Source: Achatina immaculata (lineage: Eukaryota; Mollusca; Gastropoda; Stylommatophora; Achatinidae). From it: DNA of 64,000 bases. The first letter of the stretch is position 1; every line of letters begins with the position of its first letter. Positions 1 to 10,133 of this stretch are shown here, one piece after another. A program made the position numbers and the translations under genes. Location: NCBI GenBank assembly GCA_009760885.1, contig CM019703.1, positions 13,500,459-13,564,458 on the forward strand, written 5' to 3'. The notes beneath the pieces were generated by a model that searched no databases, had not been told where the DNA came from, and saw nothing but the letters and a program-made list of their open reading frames with translations.

Positions 1-302
1 GCTTATATAAGTTTAATTTTTTTATATATTATGACAAAAATGTTTCCCTCAGGTATCTCAGAACAAACCAAAAATTGTCACCAAGATATCAGGTCCATGA
101 TTTAGCGTGAATTTTGCTACTCTTGTATATAATCAGAACGCAGTAGCTGCCCTTGCTAATCACGCATTTTTTTACCATAACTCACGTTGCGTTTCTGGAA
201 AAGTTGTGATTTTTGTGGTGAGCACAACTCACTTCCCACGCAAATGAAACCCTATGAAACGATGAGGTTACACAAATTCAGTTAATTTTCAAGCAGACAA
301 TT
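1..302. other. AT-rich flank, no gene seen
   Basis: Sequence upstream of the Tc1-like relic. I looked for a terminal inverted repeat matching the region after 1313 and found none I trust, so the left end of the transposon is not placed. Confidence 0.4.
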
Positions 303-1313
303 ATGGCTCGTCTATCGCAAAATTTACGAAACATTGCTATTGGTCGCCTGCAAGCTGGCGAAAGTCAAAGTCAGGTTGCCAGGCATTTAAACGTGCAGCA
401 GAATACCATCAGTCGACTTTGGTACCGTTTCCAAGCCACTGGGTCAGCTGAAGACCGGCACCTCAGTGGATGACCCAAGGTGACAACAGCAGCTGATGAT
501 TGCTTTATTCTGGTTCATGACCTCAGAAACAGGTTTACAACAGCTTCCTCAAGTGCCCAGTCATTGCTTGCAGGACGTCGTGTGTCTGATTAAACTGTCC
601 GGAATAGACTGTGTGAAGCTGGACTGGTGGCACGACGACCTCACCGAGGTCCTGTCTTAACGAGACGCCATCGCCAAAATCGTTTTGTTTGGACCAACCA
701 GCATCGGCCCTGGACAACTGACAATCAGTGGAGACGTGTCTGGTTTAGTGAAGAATTTTGCTTTGTGTTGCACCGCTATGATATACGGAGAAGAGTCTAC
801 CGTAGGCCAAATGAACGTTTTCCCTAAAATTGCGTTGATGAAGCTCCGCCGCATGGTGGAGGAGGTGTAATGGTATGGGGAATGATCAATTTCAACGGAA
901 GGAGTCCATTAGTGCAGATTGAAGGAGGCTTGAATGCGCAGCGATACGTCAATTAAATTCTTCGACCCCATGCCCTTCCATTTTTGGCTGCGCAAATGTC
1001 TGTGTTTCAACAGGACAACGCCAGACCCAATTCTACACGGTTCACCGCATAGTTCCTGACTGCCAACAACATTCTCACCCTTCCCTGACCATCTCTGTCT
1101 CCAGACGCGAATTCGATAGAGCACCTACGAGATGAGCTGCAAAGACGTGTTTGTCATCGAAACTTTTCTCCAGCCAATCGTTGTGATCTGTGGCAGGCAC
1201 TCCAGAAAGAGTGGCCAGCCATCCCACAGAGGCACATCAGACATCTGATAGTATCTATGCCCAGGAGATGCCAGTCGCTGATCGATGCAAGCGGAGGCCA
1301 CACACAGTACTAA
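303..1313 (+). pseudogene. Tc1-like transposase relic
   Basis: Relic of a Tc1-type DDE transposase, the enzyme that cuts and pastes its own transposon. Reading frame 303 starts with Met and an N-terminal helix-turn-helix resembling the family (residues RLQAGESQSQVARHLNV). The second catalytic Asp lies in FQQDNARPN near 1010, and the third-residue region reads SPDANSIEHLRDEL near 1100. The peptide ends GGHTQY at 1313, giving about 336 codons, the usual family length. The frame stays in register throughout but carries about seven stop codons, so it is dead by point mutation and not by indels. The first catalytic motif reads WFSEEFCF, with Glu where the family has Asp. Flanking TA and terminal inverted repeats were not resolved. 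Confidence 0.85.
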
Positions 1314-1582
1314 CTTGAGAACCCCTGGGACTAATAAATTATCGTCACACAGATGCAAGAAACTGTCAAGTGTGTGTTTAAAACCTTATGTGCAATTTGA
1401 AAATTTGATTCACTCAATTTAAAAAAGCTATTGAATTATCAAAGTTTTGGCTTAAATTTGGTCATCAGTAGTTATGCGTTTCTTTTTTTTTTTTTTTTTG
1501 AACAGTATATAAACTGACCTTATATAGTTGGTCTAGAAAAGGCTTGCATTTTAGGCGTTAGCTTGTAGCTTATAGCTGCAGT
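1314..1582. other. no gene seen, poly-T tract
   Basis: AT-rich sequence after the Tc1 relic, with a T homopolymer at about 1482-1499. It probably contains the right end of the transposon, which I could not define. Confidence 0.4.
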
Positions 1583-1711
1583 GAGAGCAAGAGAGAGAGA
1601 GAGAGAGAGAGAGAAATGAGAGAGAGAGTGAAGGAGAGAGAAAGTGAAGAGAGAGAGAGGAGAGAAAGTGAGAGAGTGAGAGAGGAGAGAGAGAGAAGGG
1701 AGAGAGCGAGG
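1583..1711. repeat. (GA)n-rich simple repeat
   Basis: Purine-only tract dominated by GA dinucleotides with AGTGA variants. The open frames across it are low-complexity Arg/Glu or Ser/Leu peptides and are not genes. Confidence 0.9.
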
Positions 1712-1974
1712 AATGTATTGCAAAATTCGATAATTTTTCTTGAGCATCCTCTTGTCACGAGAAATGTAAGGAAAAAATGGCAGAAATCACAGACTAACAA
1801 AATGTGTATTCAAGTATTTTCACTAAAACAACACTGAAATCGAAAAAAGAAAACACATAATGTTGCTGACACATGTGAATTCCAAGAGTATCTCACAAAG
1901 ATAATCAATTTTTCGGATCCGTGATCTTCCATTTTCATAAATATAAATAAATTTACACTGAACTACAGTATGGG

Positions 1975-2133
1975 TTTCTTTCCTGGGGTAACGGAATCAC
2001 AGATAGTCCGCCTGGAGTAACGGAATCATAAATAATCCTTCTTGAGTAACGGAATCATAAATAATCCTTCTTGAGTAACGGAATCATAAATAATCCTTCT
2101 AAAGTAATGGAATCATGGATAGCCCTTCTAGAG
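1975..2133 (+). repeat. 29-bp minisatellite, left part
   Basis: About five copies of a 29-bp unit built around GAGTAACGGAATCATAAAT and CCTTCT. The same array resumes at 4100, so the two halves were one array before the hAT element at 2134-4099 inserted. Confidence 0.9.
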
Positions 2134-4099
2134 CAGTGGTTCTCAACTCATGCCTCGCGGTTCAAATGTGGGCCGTGACAGGGAGTATTGTGGGCCGCGA
2201 TGAAGTCTCAAAGCAGAAAAAAAGTAGATACAATAAAAAAATTATTCCGCATTTTTCACGCAATGCACGGATGCTAGCCGCAGAATTGTAGGTCGCTTTA
2301 TTAGTATGTCCGCAGTGCAGCTATTAGAGAAAAGATGGTCCCGACAGCGCTTCTTCCAGCATAAAACAGAAGTGTGACGTACATAAAAAGACATCATCAC
2401 TTTTGAAGTGCGACATCGGCTTCTTTCTGACCGTGTTGCTGAAACGTGCAGTTTTACAATGTACTTTTAGAGAACAGTCGGCGTAGATTCTGCGAGAGAG
2501 AAGAAGTGAAATATAATTCTCAGCAATTGCGTTTTAATTTAAAAATCATACTTCATTGGCTTGAGAGCCGCTATTCGGTCTTGATGCTGTCTTTAATTCG
2601 TATTGGATTAATCAACGGATTATAGTTACCCATGTAGTGATCGTGGAGACTTTTCGAATAGCCTTTTTTAATTGTTTAAACTTTAAAACTTCAGGCGCTA
2701 AAATGGACCGATTTGTGAAACGTAAGCCTTCGACTTCACGCAAACAAATTGATGGTAGTGGCTTCGAAAGTCACCGTGATCGAGACTACGCTAATGTTTA
2801 TACTTGTAAGAAAAATAAATACGCTCGAAAATATGATGTGGAGTATATTAAGTACGGTTTCGTTCCATCAACAAATGAGAAAAATCGGCCTCAGCGTGTT
2901 ATTTGTTTGCAAATCCTCTCTAATGAGTCAATGAAGCCGACGAAATTGCGTCGCCATCTAACTACAAGACATCCAGATCTACAGAATAAAACTAAAGAAT
3001 TTTTCGAACGTAAAGCCGAGGAATATAGTAAACAGAAGACAGTGTTAAAAACAAAAGCCACTCTCTTAAAGCAGCGTATATGATTGTCCAGAGAATCGCA
3101 AAATCAAATAAACTACACACGACTGTAGAAGATCTTATCATGGCAGCCGATGCTGAAATTTGTGACTTATTGTTCGGCTCAGAATACGCTACAAAAGTGA
3201 AAAGCATTCTCATCTCGAACGATACTGTCCGCAGAAGAATATCTGAAATGTCCGAGGACATTGTCGCGCAGTTAACTGAACTGTTACAATCTACTAAGCT
3301 TGCTAGTCAATTAGATGAGACAACTTACATCGCCGGCGAATCACAGCTGCTTGCTTATGTTAGCTATTGTTGGCAAAATAGTATGCAAGAGGGATTTCTC
3401 TATTGCAAGTCATTGCCAGCGAGAACGACGGCCGATGAAATATTTCGTGTGTTAAAAGGGGTCACTGGTGTAATAAAAAGGGATCTGACATCTCTTGCTG
3501 AATATTTTGACAAATATTTCACGCCCGAAGACATTAAAGCGTACGAATGGATTTGTAATCCTTTTCAGTGTGCATTCTCTTAATTAACCGGTCGTGCACA
3601 AGAATTAGCGGAACTGTCTAGCGATCGCACATTACAAATCAAATTTAACGACCCCGCTGTGGATATCTCTTCCTTTTGGTGCACAGTTTCGCTGGAGTAT
3701 CCGTGTTTTTTTTGTTTTGTTTTTTTTTTGGTCAGCCTGCAAAGTTCTTCTACCTTTTTCAACAATTTATTTATGCGAAGTTTCATTTTCTGCATTAATT
3801 TCCATGAAAACCAAATATCGTTCAAGAATGAACGTGGAGGATGATCTTCGAGTGTGTTTGTCACAAATTCCATCAAAAATAGACATGTTATCCAACCGGA
3901 AACAATGCCATCTTTAAGGTAAATGAAAAGAACTTTTGTGTAGCAATGAATATGCAGTTAAACATGTAGAGAAAATATTACATAATACTTTATAAAATTA
4001 GATTTATACCTTGCAAATATAAAACATTTTATTAGTGGGCCGCAAAAATGTTTGAATTTTAAATGTGGGCCGTGCAGCAAAACGGTCTGATAACCCCTG
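2134..4099 (+). mobile_element. hAT element with 8-bp duplication
   Basis: A 1966-bp hAT transposon inside a minisatellite. The left end begins CAGTGGTTCTCAA and the right end, read inward on the other strand, begins CAGGGGTTATCAGA; these are typical hAT terminal inverted repeats. Flanking 8-mers are TTCTAGAG (2126-2133) and GTCTAGAG (4100-4107), one mismatch, matching the 8-bp target duplication of hAT. It carries a broken ZBED5/SCAND3-type transposase. The internal deletion in that gene explains the short length. Confidence 0.93.
2703..3916 (+). pseudogene. ZBED5/FAM200-like hAT transposase relic
   Basis: Relic of a hAT (Buster-like) transposase of the type that gave rise to vertebrate ZBED5, SCAND3 and FAM200 proteins. 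It starts MDRFVKRK at 2703. A BED-finger remnant follows (VICLQILSNESMKPTKL then HLTTRH); the first finger Cys is Arg in PQRVIC. A frameshift near 3080 moves reading to a second open frame (3080-3583) covering ISEMSEDIVAQLTELLQ and LDETTYIAG. The text then jumps from the GVIKRDLTS region to a C-terminal YEWICNPFQC, so most of the catalytic core is deleted. After a stop at 3581-3583 the C-terminal dimerisation region continues as ELAELSSDRTLQIKF and, after another shift, KVLLPFSTIYLCE and NVEDDLRVCLSQIP. It cannot make an active enzyme. Confidence 0.88.
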
Positions 4100-4620
4100 G
4101 TCTAGAGTAACGGAATCATAAATAATCCTTCTGGAGTAACGAAATCACTGACAGCTCTTCTGGAATAACGGAGTCACGGGCAGCCTTTCTGGAGTAACAA
4201 AATAACAGGAGGTTTTCTAGAATAGTGGAATCACAGAAGGTTTTCTGGAGTAACGGACAGTACTTTTGGAATAATGGAATCGCAGGCGGTTGTCTATAAT
4301 AATCACAGAAGGTTCTCTGGAGTAACTGAATCACAGGCATTCCTTCTGGTGTAACGGAATCACGGACAGTTCTTCTGGAGTAACGGAATCACGGACAGTT
4401 CTTCTGGAGTAACGGAATCACATATTTTCTAGAGTATCAGAATAACATATTTTCTAGAGTATCGGAATCACAAGTTTTCTAGAGTAACGAAATCACAGTT
4501 TTTCTGGAGTAACGGAATCACGGGTTTTCTGGAGTAACGTAATCACCGACAGTCCTTCTGGAGCAACGGAATCACAGTTTTTTTCTGGAGTTAAGGAATC
4601 ACAGATAGCTCATATGGGGT
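4100..4620 (+). repeat. 29-30-bp minisatellite, right part
   Basis: Continuation of the array at 1975-2133. About eighteen diverged units carry the core GAGTAACGGAATCAC followed by a variable 8-12 bp and TTCTG. Divergence is higher here than in the left part. Confidence 0.9.
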
Positions 4621-4884
4621 AAACTGAATTATTTGGAGGTGGGGGTGGTTGTGGGTAGGACATGAGAACAGAGTTGGCCATGACCCTACCCCACCTCTTG
4701 CGCTCACTCTCTGTAAAAGGGTGGCCTCTACCACTTCAGCCAGGCTTGCCGTGGTCTCAGAAGTGGTGAATTGTAGGGACAGAGGGGCAGAGATAAGAGG
4801 TAGAAACCTAGGTTGGTTTGCAACTCTAAGCGAAGGAAATAATGGGGCAGTTACCGGTCAATTTTCATAGGTGCGCAAGTCTGA

Positions 4885-5580
4885 GAGAAAATCGGTTTAT
4901 TAGCCCAGTATATAAAGGATAATACTTGAAGAACATATTGAAAAGCAGAAACCATTAATACTGAACTTCATAGATTTTAAAAAGGCATTTGATAGGATAC
5001 ACAGAGATTCATTATGGAGAATTTTATGTCTATATGGAATACCATCTAAAATTGTCAACGTCATTAAGGACTTCTACAATGGATATGTTTGTGCAGTCAA
5101 GACAGAAGAAGAGATGAGTGAATGATTCCAGATTCAAACAGGTGTTAAACAAGGATGTATACTGTCTCCTTTACTTTTTGGGATTACAATAGATTTCATA
5201 ATGAAAAAAATGCTGCACAGGTAACACAGGTATTGACTGGGTACATGGGACCCAACTAGAAGATCTTGATTTTGCAAAACAACAACCAGTCTCATGGGTG
5301 ATCAGGAAAAGGAGATGGATATATGTTGGTCACTTGATGAGAAGAACTGATCAGAGAATCCCAAAACAAGCTATCAAATGGAACACAACAGGCCGAAGAA
5401 AAAGAGGCAGACCGCGTGAAACTCTGAAGAGGACATTATTAAGAGAGGCCAAATTAACAGGCATAAAATCCTTTGATGAGGTTGAAAGACTCGCCGAAGG
5501 CAGGAAAAATTGGTGAACTACTTTGCGAGTCCTATGTGACGTTTAACGGCACGGGAAGGATATAAGATATAAGAAGAAGA
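4885..5580 (+). pseudogene. LINE family A relic, internally deleted
   Basis: Non-LTR retrotransposon fragment. The first half encodes reverse transcriptase motif A (FIDFKKAFDRIHRDSLW, about 4970-5020) and motif B (QTGVKQGCILSPLLF, about 5137-5180). Near 5280 it jumps directly to the C-terminal region of the same family (RKRRWIYVGHLMRR, then GRRKRGRPRETLKRTLL), so motifs C to E are deleted. The 3' end (TGACGTTTAACGGCACGGGA then ATAAG repeats at 5536-5580) is shared with copies ending near 22000, 22600 and 53612. Several stops make it non-functional. The clade looks RTE-like; I cannot place it exactly. Confidence 0.85.
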
Positions 5581-6350
5581 TATAAAGGAAAATGTGAAGT
5601 TATTTTAATAGGTTGGTTTTGCTACGCTGAGCACGTAGGAGGTGCCAGCGGATCGGAGGAGGTCATGTTTTCGTTCAAGCAGAATGAACATGTTTATTCG
5701 TCGGTGGGAACATATATGTGGGGTTAGTATGAATTTATATTCTGTGATGTGGACGCATGCAAGCTGTGCTGTCGATTCCTCCGATCCATCCCGGCCCACT
5801 CAGGTACGATAGTGTTAGTTGAATGGTGCATGAATAGTCATAGTCTTGTTGTAAGGTTATTTCTATGTGAGACTTTACCTATTTTGTTAATATGCAATGA
5901 TCGTTTGTTATGTGCACATAATTTATGTGATCGAATTTTACATATATGCATGTGCTTTTATACCATTTTCTTGCCAATAGTTCAATTTGTCACAATCAGA
6001 ACATCAATCATTTTATGGATGATAAAATTATGATTTATGTATGGGGCGACTTCGTTTGTACACAAAACTAACCCACATTATGTAAGATGTTACAGTGATT
6101 TCAGTTATTTCATTGTTGGTACACTTTAGGGGAACTAAAGATTAAAAGAAATTGATTTGATTTTGTTGATAACAACGTAAACTGGTGATTAACAACAACA
6201 TAAACTGATGATTAACTGATTAAAAATCATATTCATGTTTTCCCTTCATAATGTGTGTTGTTTTGATGTGTAGGAATGAATGAGAGATAGGATAGAGGGA
6301 AGAGAGATCGCAGGCTACAATATTATTCATGTTCCTCTATTTGTTGTAAG
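5581..6350. other. no gene seen
   Basis: About 770 bases of AT-rich sequence without recognised coding or repeat structure. The open frame at 5749-6033 shows no family motif and no splice context. Confidence 0.4.
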
Positions 6351-6351
6351 A

Positions 6352-7014
6352 TCAATGAATCAATCAATCAAATGCCGTGCCGTGTGGCGTAGGCGATCAT
6401 TTCTCTCCACAATTCCCTGTCTTTAGACTTGATTATGAGATCCGCCGGTGACTTTCTTCCTAGCCACACTGACATCCCATCCAGTAACTTCTCTCTCTGT
6501 CTCCCTCTGTCTCTTCATCCCTCAATGTTTGCAGTTTCCACAGTGTGTTCCAATTTTCCTCTTCTCAGAAAAATGTCCTAAAAATCTCTCTTGCCTGGCT
6601 CTGATCTTTGCTGTAATTTGTCCTTTAACTGCAGCCTCTCTTAAGACTTTTTCGTTGGTTTTAGCTGTCCATTGTACCTTCAACATCTTTCCTATAAACC
6701 ACATTTCCATGTCCTCCATTTCTCGCTGTACTCTCTCATTCATGAACCATGCTTCACATCCACAAAACAAAATTGGCTCGATGTGGTCTCTCTTCGCTCT
6801 ATCCCATCTCTGATTTAAATGTTCGGAATCTTGTTTCCACTGATATGGATCTGTTGCATAAGATGTTTCTCATTTTCTGGAATGCTGACTTGGCTTGAGC
6901 ACGTCTGCTTTTTATTTCGTTGTGATATTTCCCATCAACTGTTATCATTTTTTCTAAGTACTTGAATCTATCAACTTATTTCAGTTCCGTGCCATCAGTG
7001 GTAATGCTATATTT
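6352..7014 (-). pseudogene. LINE family B 3' fragment
   Basis: Minus-strand, 5'-truncated copy of the LINE whose plus-strand relative is at 55375-56190. The readable peptide is the region after reverse transcriptase: CGCEAWFMNERVQREME, then MWFIGKMLKVQWTAKT, then QITAKIRARQERFLGHF. The 3' end carries the shared terminal sequence (TGCCGTGCC inverted) and an (AATC)n-like tail at 6352-6372. Truncation falls exactly at the GC/CA microsatellite at 7015. Stops and frameshifts are present. Confidence 0.85.
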
Positions 7015-7062
7015 TGGCGCGCGCGCGCACACACACACATTCATGCACGCACGCGCACACAC
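7015..7062. repeat. (GC)n(CA)n microsatellite
   Basis: Alternating GCGCGC then CACACA tract. Alternating purine-pyrimidine sequence of this kind can adopt left-handed DNA; here it abuts a LINE truncation point. Confidence 0.85.
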
Positions 7063-8097
7063 ATCAGGGAAAGCTGAATGTACCCTTTCACTGTGTGGGG
7101 GCTCTCATTCCAGCTACCAGTTCATATCTCTTCCACAAAACTGCTACACTGGCCTGTTAACATCCTTAACTCCGAAGACATTGAAATAGTTCATTTTTGT
7201 TGAATTTCTAAATTTTTCTTCATCCTTTCCACGCATCACGAGTAATTTCTTGTTCTGTAATTGTTCCATTCTTTTTATTATGTAATATGACTATTATGTG
7301 TAACACGTCTACAGCTTGATTTCATTTGTTAAATGACGTTTCAGTTTTATAATATCACTACTATTGTCAGTTTCCTTGACCCTCGATCCCTCACTTGGGG
7401 TTCAATCATTCTCAAACACGGATCGGACTTTTGGTTCAGCTTTGGCGGTAGGTAGGATTTGACTGTTTCATGCTCTCGCAAGCGCAATTACCATTGCTAT
7501 GATATTTGATGTGCTCTCACAAGCGACACTACCATTCCTATAATATTTGATGTGGAAATGGATTTCTGCGCTGCCGGTTGAAAGTGCTTGTGTCCTGTCG
7601 CGGCTCGTCTCAGTCTGACTGAGTGTGGTGCAGACACGAAAGCGCGAACGTGTCAAATGAGCAATAGCGTTGTCATTGATTCAAGATGGAGCTCGGTTCT
7701 GTGTGCCGAGTGGCTGAGTTCAGTGCTATGGCGCCACTGTGACCTGTAAACTTGGCAGGAACGGCAATGGTGGTTCTTAGTTATGTTCACCTGGCCAGTG
7801 GTGAACTACGATGGTCTTTGCGTGTCCTGGTTCGGCTTGGCGACTTAGCTACGGAATTCACGCTGAGAGCGGCGCTGACTAGTTTCGCATTTGGACTTCT
7901 GTAGTTAAAAAAAAATAGCATCCTCGCTGAGTGGATCATCATTAAGAACTGATACGAAGGGGCCATCAGTGAACATTCTGTACGATAATCACTGGCACAG
8001 GCGGTGGGGCGATTATCGGAGCATCTCGATCGCTCTGATACCGAGAACCTAAAACTGAAAACTGGAAAACTCAAACACAGATCAAGAAGTTACGCAC
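7063..8097. other. no gene seen; possible intron
   Basis: About 1 kb without transposon motifs. If the exon at 8098-8200 is real this is the start of its first intron. The stretch 7640-8090 is richer in GC than its neighbours. A short segment near 7840 (AGCTACGGAATTC) resembles one near 60520. Confidence 0.35.
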
Positions 8098-8200
8098 CTG
8101 AATTGTCATCTGACGCCACAGCCGGCGACTGAGTCGGAGACACTGACTCCGACGTGGGGGATGACTCTTCGCTGTTTTCACTGACGCTCTCTATCTCCAT
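8098..8200 (-). CDS. candidate first coding exon, acidic Ser-rich
   Basis: Candidate 5' coding exon of an unrecognised host gene. On the minus strand an ATG at 8200-8198 sits in a good start context (G at -3, G at +4) with an in-frame TAA 24 bases upstream. It opens 34 codons, beginning MEIESVSENSEESSPTSE and ending VASDDNS. The peptide is acidic and rich in Ser and Pro, like a disordered N-terminus of a nuclear or signalling protein. The frame is cut by a stop just after a clean splice donor, CAG then GTGCGTAAC (intron begins at 8097). The sequence upstream has promoter-like motifs. No downstream exon is seen toward position 1, so the gene would leave the window. Chance occurrence remains possible. 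Confidence 0.45.
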
Positions 8201-8400
8201 CACTTGACCGGAAATGGCCACGCCTTAAAGGAAATGGCGGAGAACTTAAAGTTAACTCTGTTGTCGACACGTACTAGCTGGCCAAGGAAACAAAATGTTA
8301 AATGAGTGACGAGGATGCGGGAGCGGTTTAAAGGAGTTTTGGGACCTTTCGCAAAGTTTGATTTGAGCGCCCTGGGGTTCACTTTGATAACGAAGGATTT
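8201..8400 (-). promoter_or_regulatory. possible TATA-less promoter
   Basis: Upstream of the candidate start at 8200 on the minus strand are CCATTTCCGG (ETS-like, GGAA core on the plus strand), GGCGTGGCC (GC-box/KLF-like) and CCGCCATTTCC (YY1-like), all within 45 bases. This grouping is typical of broad housekeeping promoters. No TATA box is seen at a suitable place. The call depends on the exon being real. Confidence 0.25.
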
Positions 8401-8870
8401 ACAACAGTTACAATGAAGTTATAGTTTCAGCTGTTTTTTATTTTTGAAAACTTAATAATGCTTACTGTGAAGGGTACGATCTCCGACTTCATACCAACTT
8501 CTCATCGCCCCGAAAACCCCGAACTTCAACGTTAAACTAGAATTGCACGGACATGTTCAAACTCATGGGAAATAGTTCTGTATATTTGCACGTCCAAACT
8601 AGAATCGGTGCTAGTCTATTCTGCGCCCAGGGGCAAAGCAAAACAAACCGTAAAATTGCGCCCTTCAAAGGGCAGTCATGAGTCCCTTTGAGATCTACTC
8701 CCTTGTGGGGCTGCACATTTCGATTAATGGTAGCACCATTCGAGAACCAAACCAAAATAAATATCGCCCAGGGAAATGGACTGGTCTTTCTGAGAAAGAT
8801 AAGTACGTGTGAATATACAGCGTTTTGAATGCCTATTAAAATAGATAAAAATGAATAACTAAACAACAAT
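8401..8870. other. no gene seen
   Basis: The minus-strand open frame 8537-8881 shows no recognised domain and is AT-biased. It may be an old, unrecognised repeat. Confidence 0.35.
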
Positions 8871-8871
8871 A

Positions 8872-9081
8872 ATGCATGCATTAAAGAGAAGGGAGAGGGC
8901 CCTAGACACTATATTAAAACGAAAATTGAATGGAAAGTGTAGTAATGGAAGGAGACGAGAGATGAGTACTGGACAATCAATGCCAGGAAGGGGGGATGAG
9001 CTAATGGAAGCCATCAAAGATCCACATCTGTTTAGATGTACCTCATTCCGTGCAGCTCTCTCCAAAGTAGTACGTATGTAA
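8872..9081 (+). pseudogene. possible LINE C-terminal scrap
   Basis: A 69-codon frame reads RERALDTILKRKLNGK, then GRRREMSTG, then EAIKDPHLFRCTSFRA. The order of a basic patch, GRRR and a final D-x-x-L-F-R segment resembles the tail of many non-LTR retrotransposon proteins. No reverse transcriptase motif is present, so this is only a resemblance. Confidence 0.25.
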
Positions 9082-9342
9082 GTACATCCCGTGTGTACAC
9101 ATGCGAGTGTAAATTTATGTCTGTAGGCTTATGTATACATCAGTGTAATGTAGTGAGAGCGTTGCAAAATGATGGATCAAGAAATGAATAAACGATCTGA
9201 AAAGATCAAGTTTAGAAATCCGGTAGTTTAATCGTGGAACAAAAATGGTAATGAATGAAGCTTGGAAACTGCCTTAACACTTTAAATCGGAATCTTAATT
9301 GTTTGTGTGTATGTATATTTTGAATTATATCTCTGTTTTACA

Positions 9343-9345
9343 CAC

Positions 9346-9385
<40 letters not shown>

Positions 9386-9510
9386 CTCATAGCTTTTATC
9401 ATGCTGTATAGAATCTCTGTTATATATCATAGCCTTATATTGCTATATAACACTTATGTTATATATCATAGATTTATCATGCTTAATATATGTTATATAT
9501 ATATATATAA
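9343..9510. repeat. (TA)n and TATATCATAG repeats
   Basis: (TA)n at 9346-9384 and 9496-9510 enclose imperfect copies of a roughly 45-bp phrase with TTATATATCATAG and TTATCATGCT. Confidence 0.75.
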
Positions 9511-9527
9511 AAACGATTTATCATGCT

Positions 9528-9752
9528 ATATAGCACCCAGGGATAGTCCCAGTGTTTTGTCATTGATCCACTGGCACAAGACAAGGTGATGTAGTCGATG
9601 TAGGAACACGCCTGACCACCTTTCTTGCCGCAATTCCAGAAGGAACCGGCTTATCCATTTCTACAGCTGAGTGACCACGGCCAGATTTGAACCGCTTACT
9701 TTCTCGTCACGAAGAACGGACCCACTACCAACTGCGCCATTCAAGAACCCTC
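9528..9752 (-). mobile_element. tRNA-derived SINE, minus strand
   Basis: Read on the minus strand the element starts with an A-box-like TGGCGCAGTTGG (about 9748-9737) followed at tRNA-like spacing by a B-box GGTTCAAATCT (about 9689-9679). A tRNA-unrelated body follows, to about 9528. These are the internal RNA polymerase III promoter parts of a tRNA-derived SINE. The fold lacks a full tRNA, so this is not a tRNA gene. Confidence 0.65.
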
Positions 9753-9885
9753 TACTATGTATAACTGTTCTATATATCCAGGCCCTGTACGTCGGCTGTG
9801 GCCCTGTACTATATATAACTGTTCTGTATGTCCAGGCCCTGTACGTCGACTGGGGGCCCTCTACTACATATAACATCCATACATC
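9750..9885. repeat. 54-bp tandem repeat, about 2.4 copies
   Basis: Units read CCCTGTACTATATATAACTG, then CCAGGCCCTGTACGTCG. The array lies 28 bases from the donor of the candidate exon at 9913. Confidence 0.8.
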
Positions 9886-9912
9886 CAGCCTCGGTACGCG
9901 CCCCTGACTGAC

Positions 9913-10055
9913 CTGGAACGAGGCGAGAGAGCATCTGAAAGATCTGCGCCGACGAGCTACACATCTGCATGTACCGCTGCTGGTTCTGCAGCATCTGGGC
10001 CACTCTCAGATCCATGTCTGTCTGCTCATCGTCGCTTTCCTCTTCGTCCTGTCTG
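9913..10055 (-). CDS. candidate internal exon, Gln/Met-rich
   Basis: Best host-exon candidate in the window. On the minus strand a strong acceptor (a long T tract then TTTTCCTCTCAG) is followed by 143 open bases and a strong donor (CAG then GTCAGTCAG, intron from 9912). The frame encodes one base, 47 codons, one base. The peptide starts RQDEEESDDEQTDMDLRVAQ, continues MLQNQQRYMQMC and ends QIFQMLSRLVP. It has an acidic patch then an amphipathic, Gln-rich helix, like a nuclear or coiled-coil protein. I do not recognise the family. The acceptor is of NAGNAG type (CAGCAG), so a three-base alternative start at 10052 is possible. A 20-bp minisatellite sits about 80 bases upstream in the presumed intron. 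Confidence 0.6.
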
Positions 10056-10133
10056 CTGAGAGGAAAATGAAAAAAAAAAAGAACAAGAAGAGTATAGATG
10101 AGAGCGTGAATACACGACAAGGTGGAATAACAT

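Noticed and set aside
6448..6813. 121-codon plus-strand frame
   Set aside because: Antisense shadow of the LINE B fragment on the minus strand.
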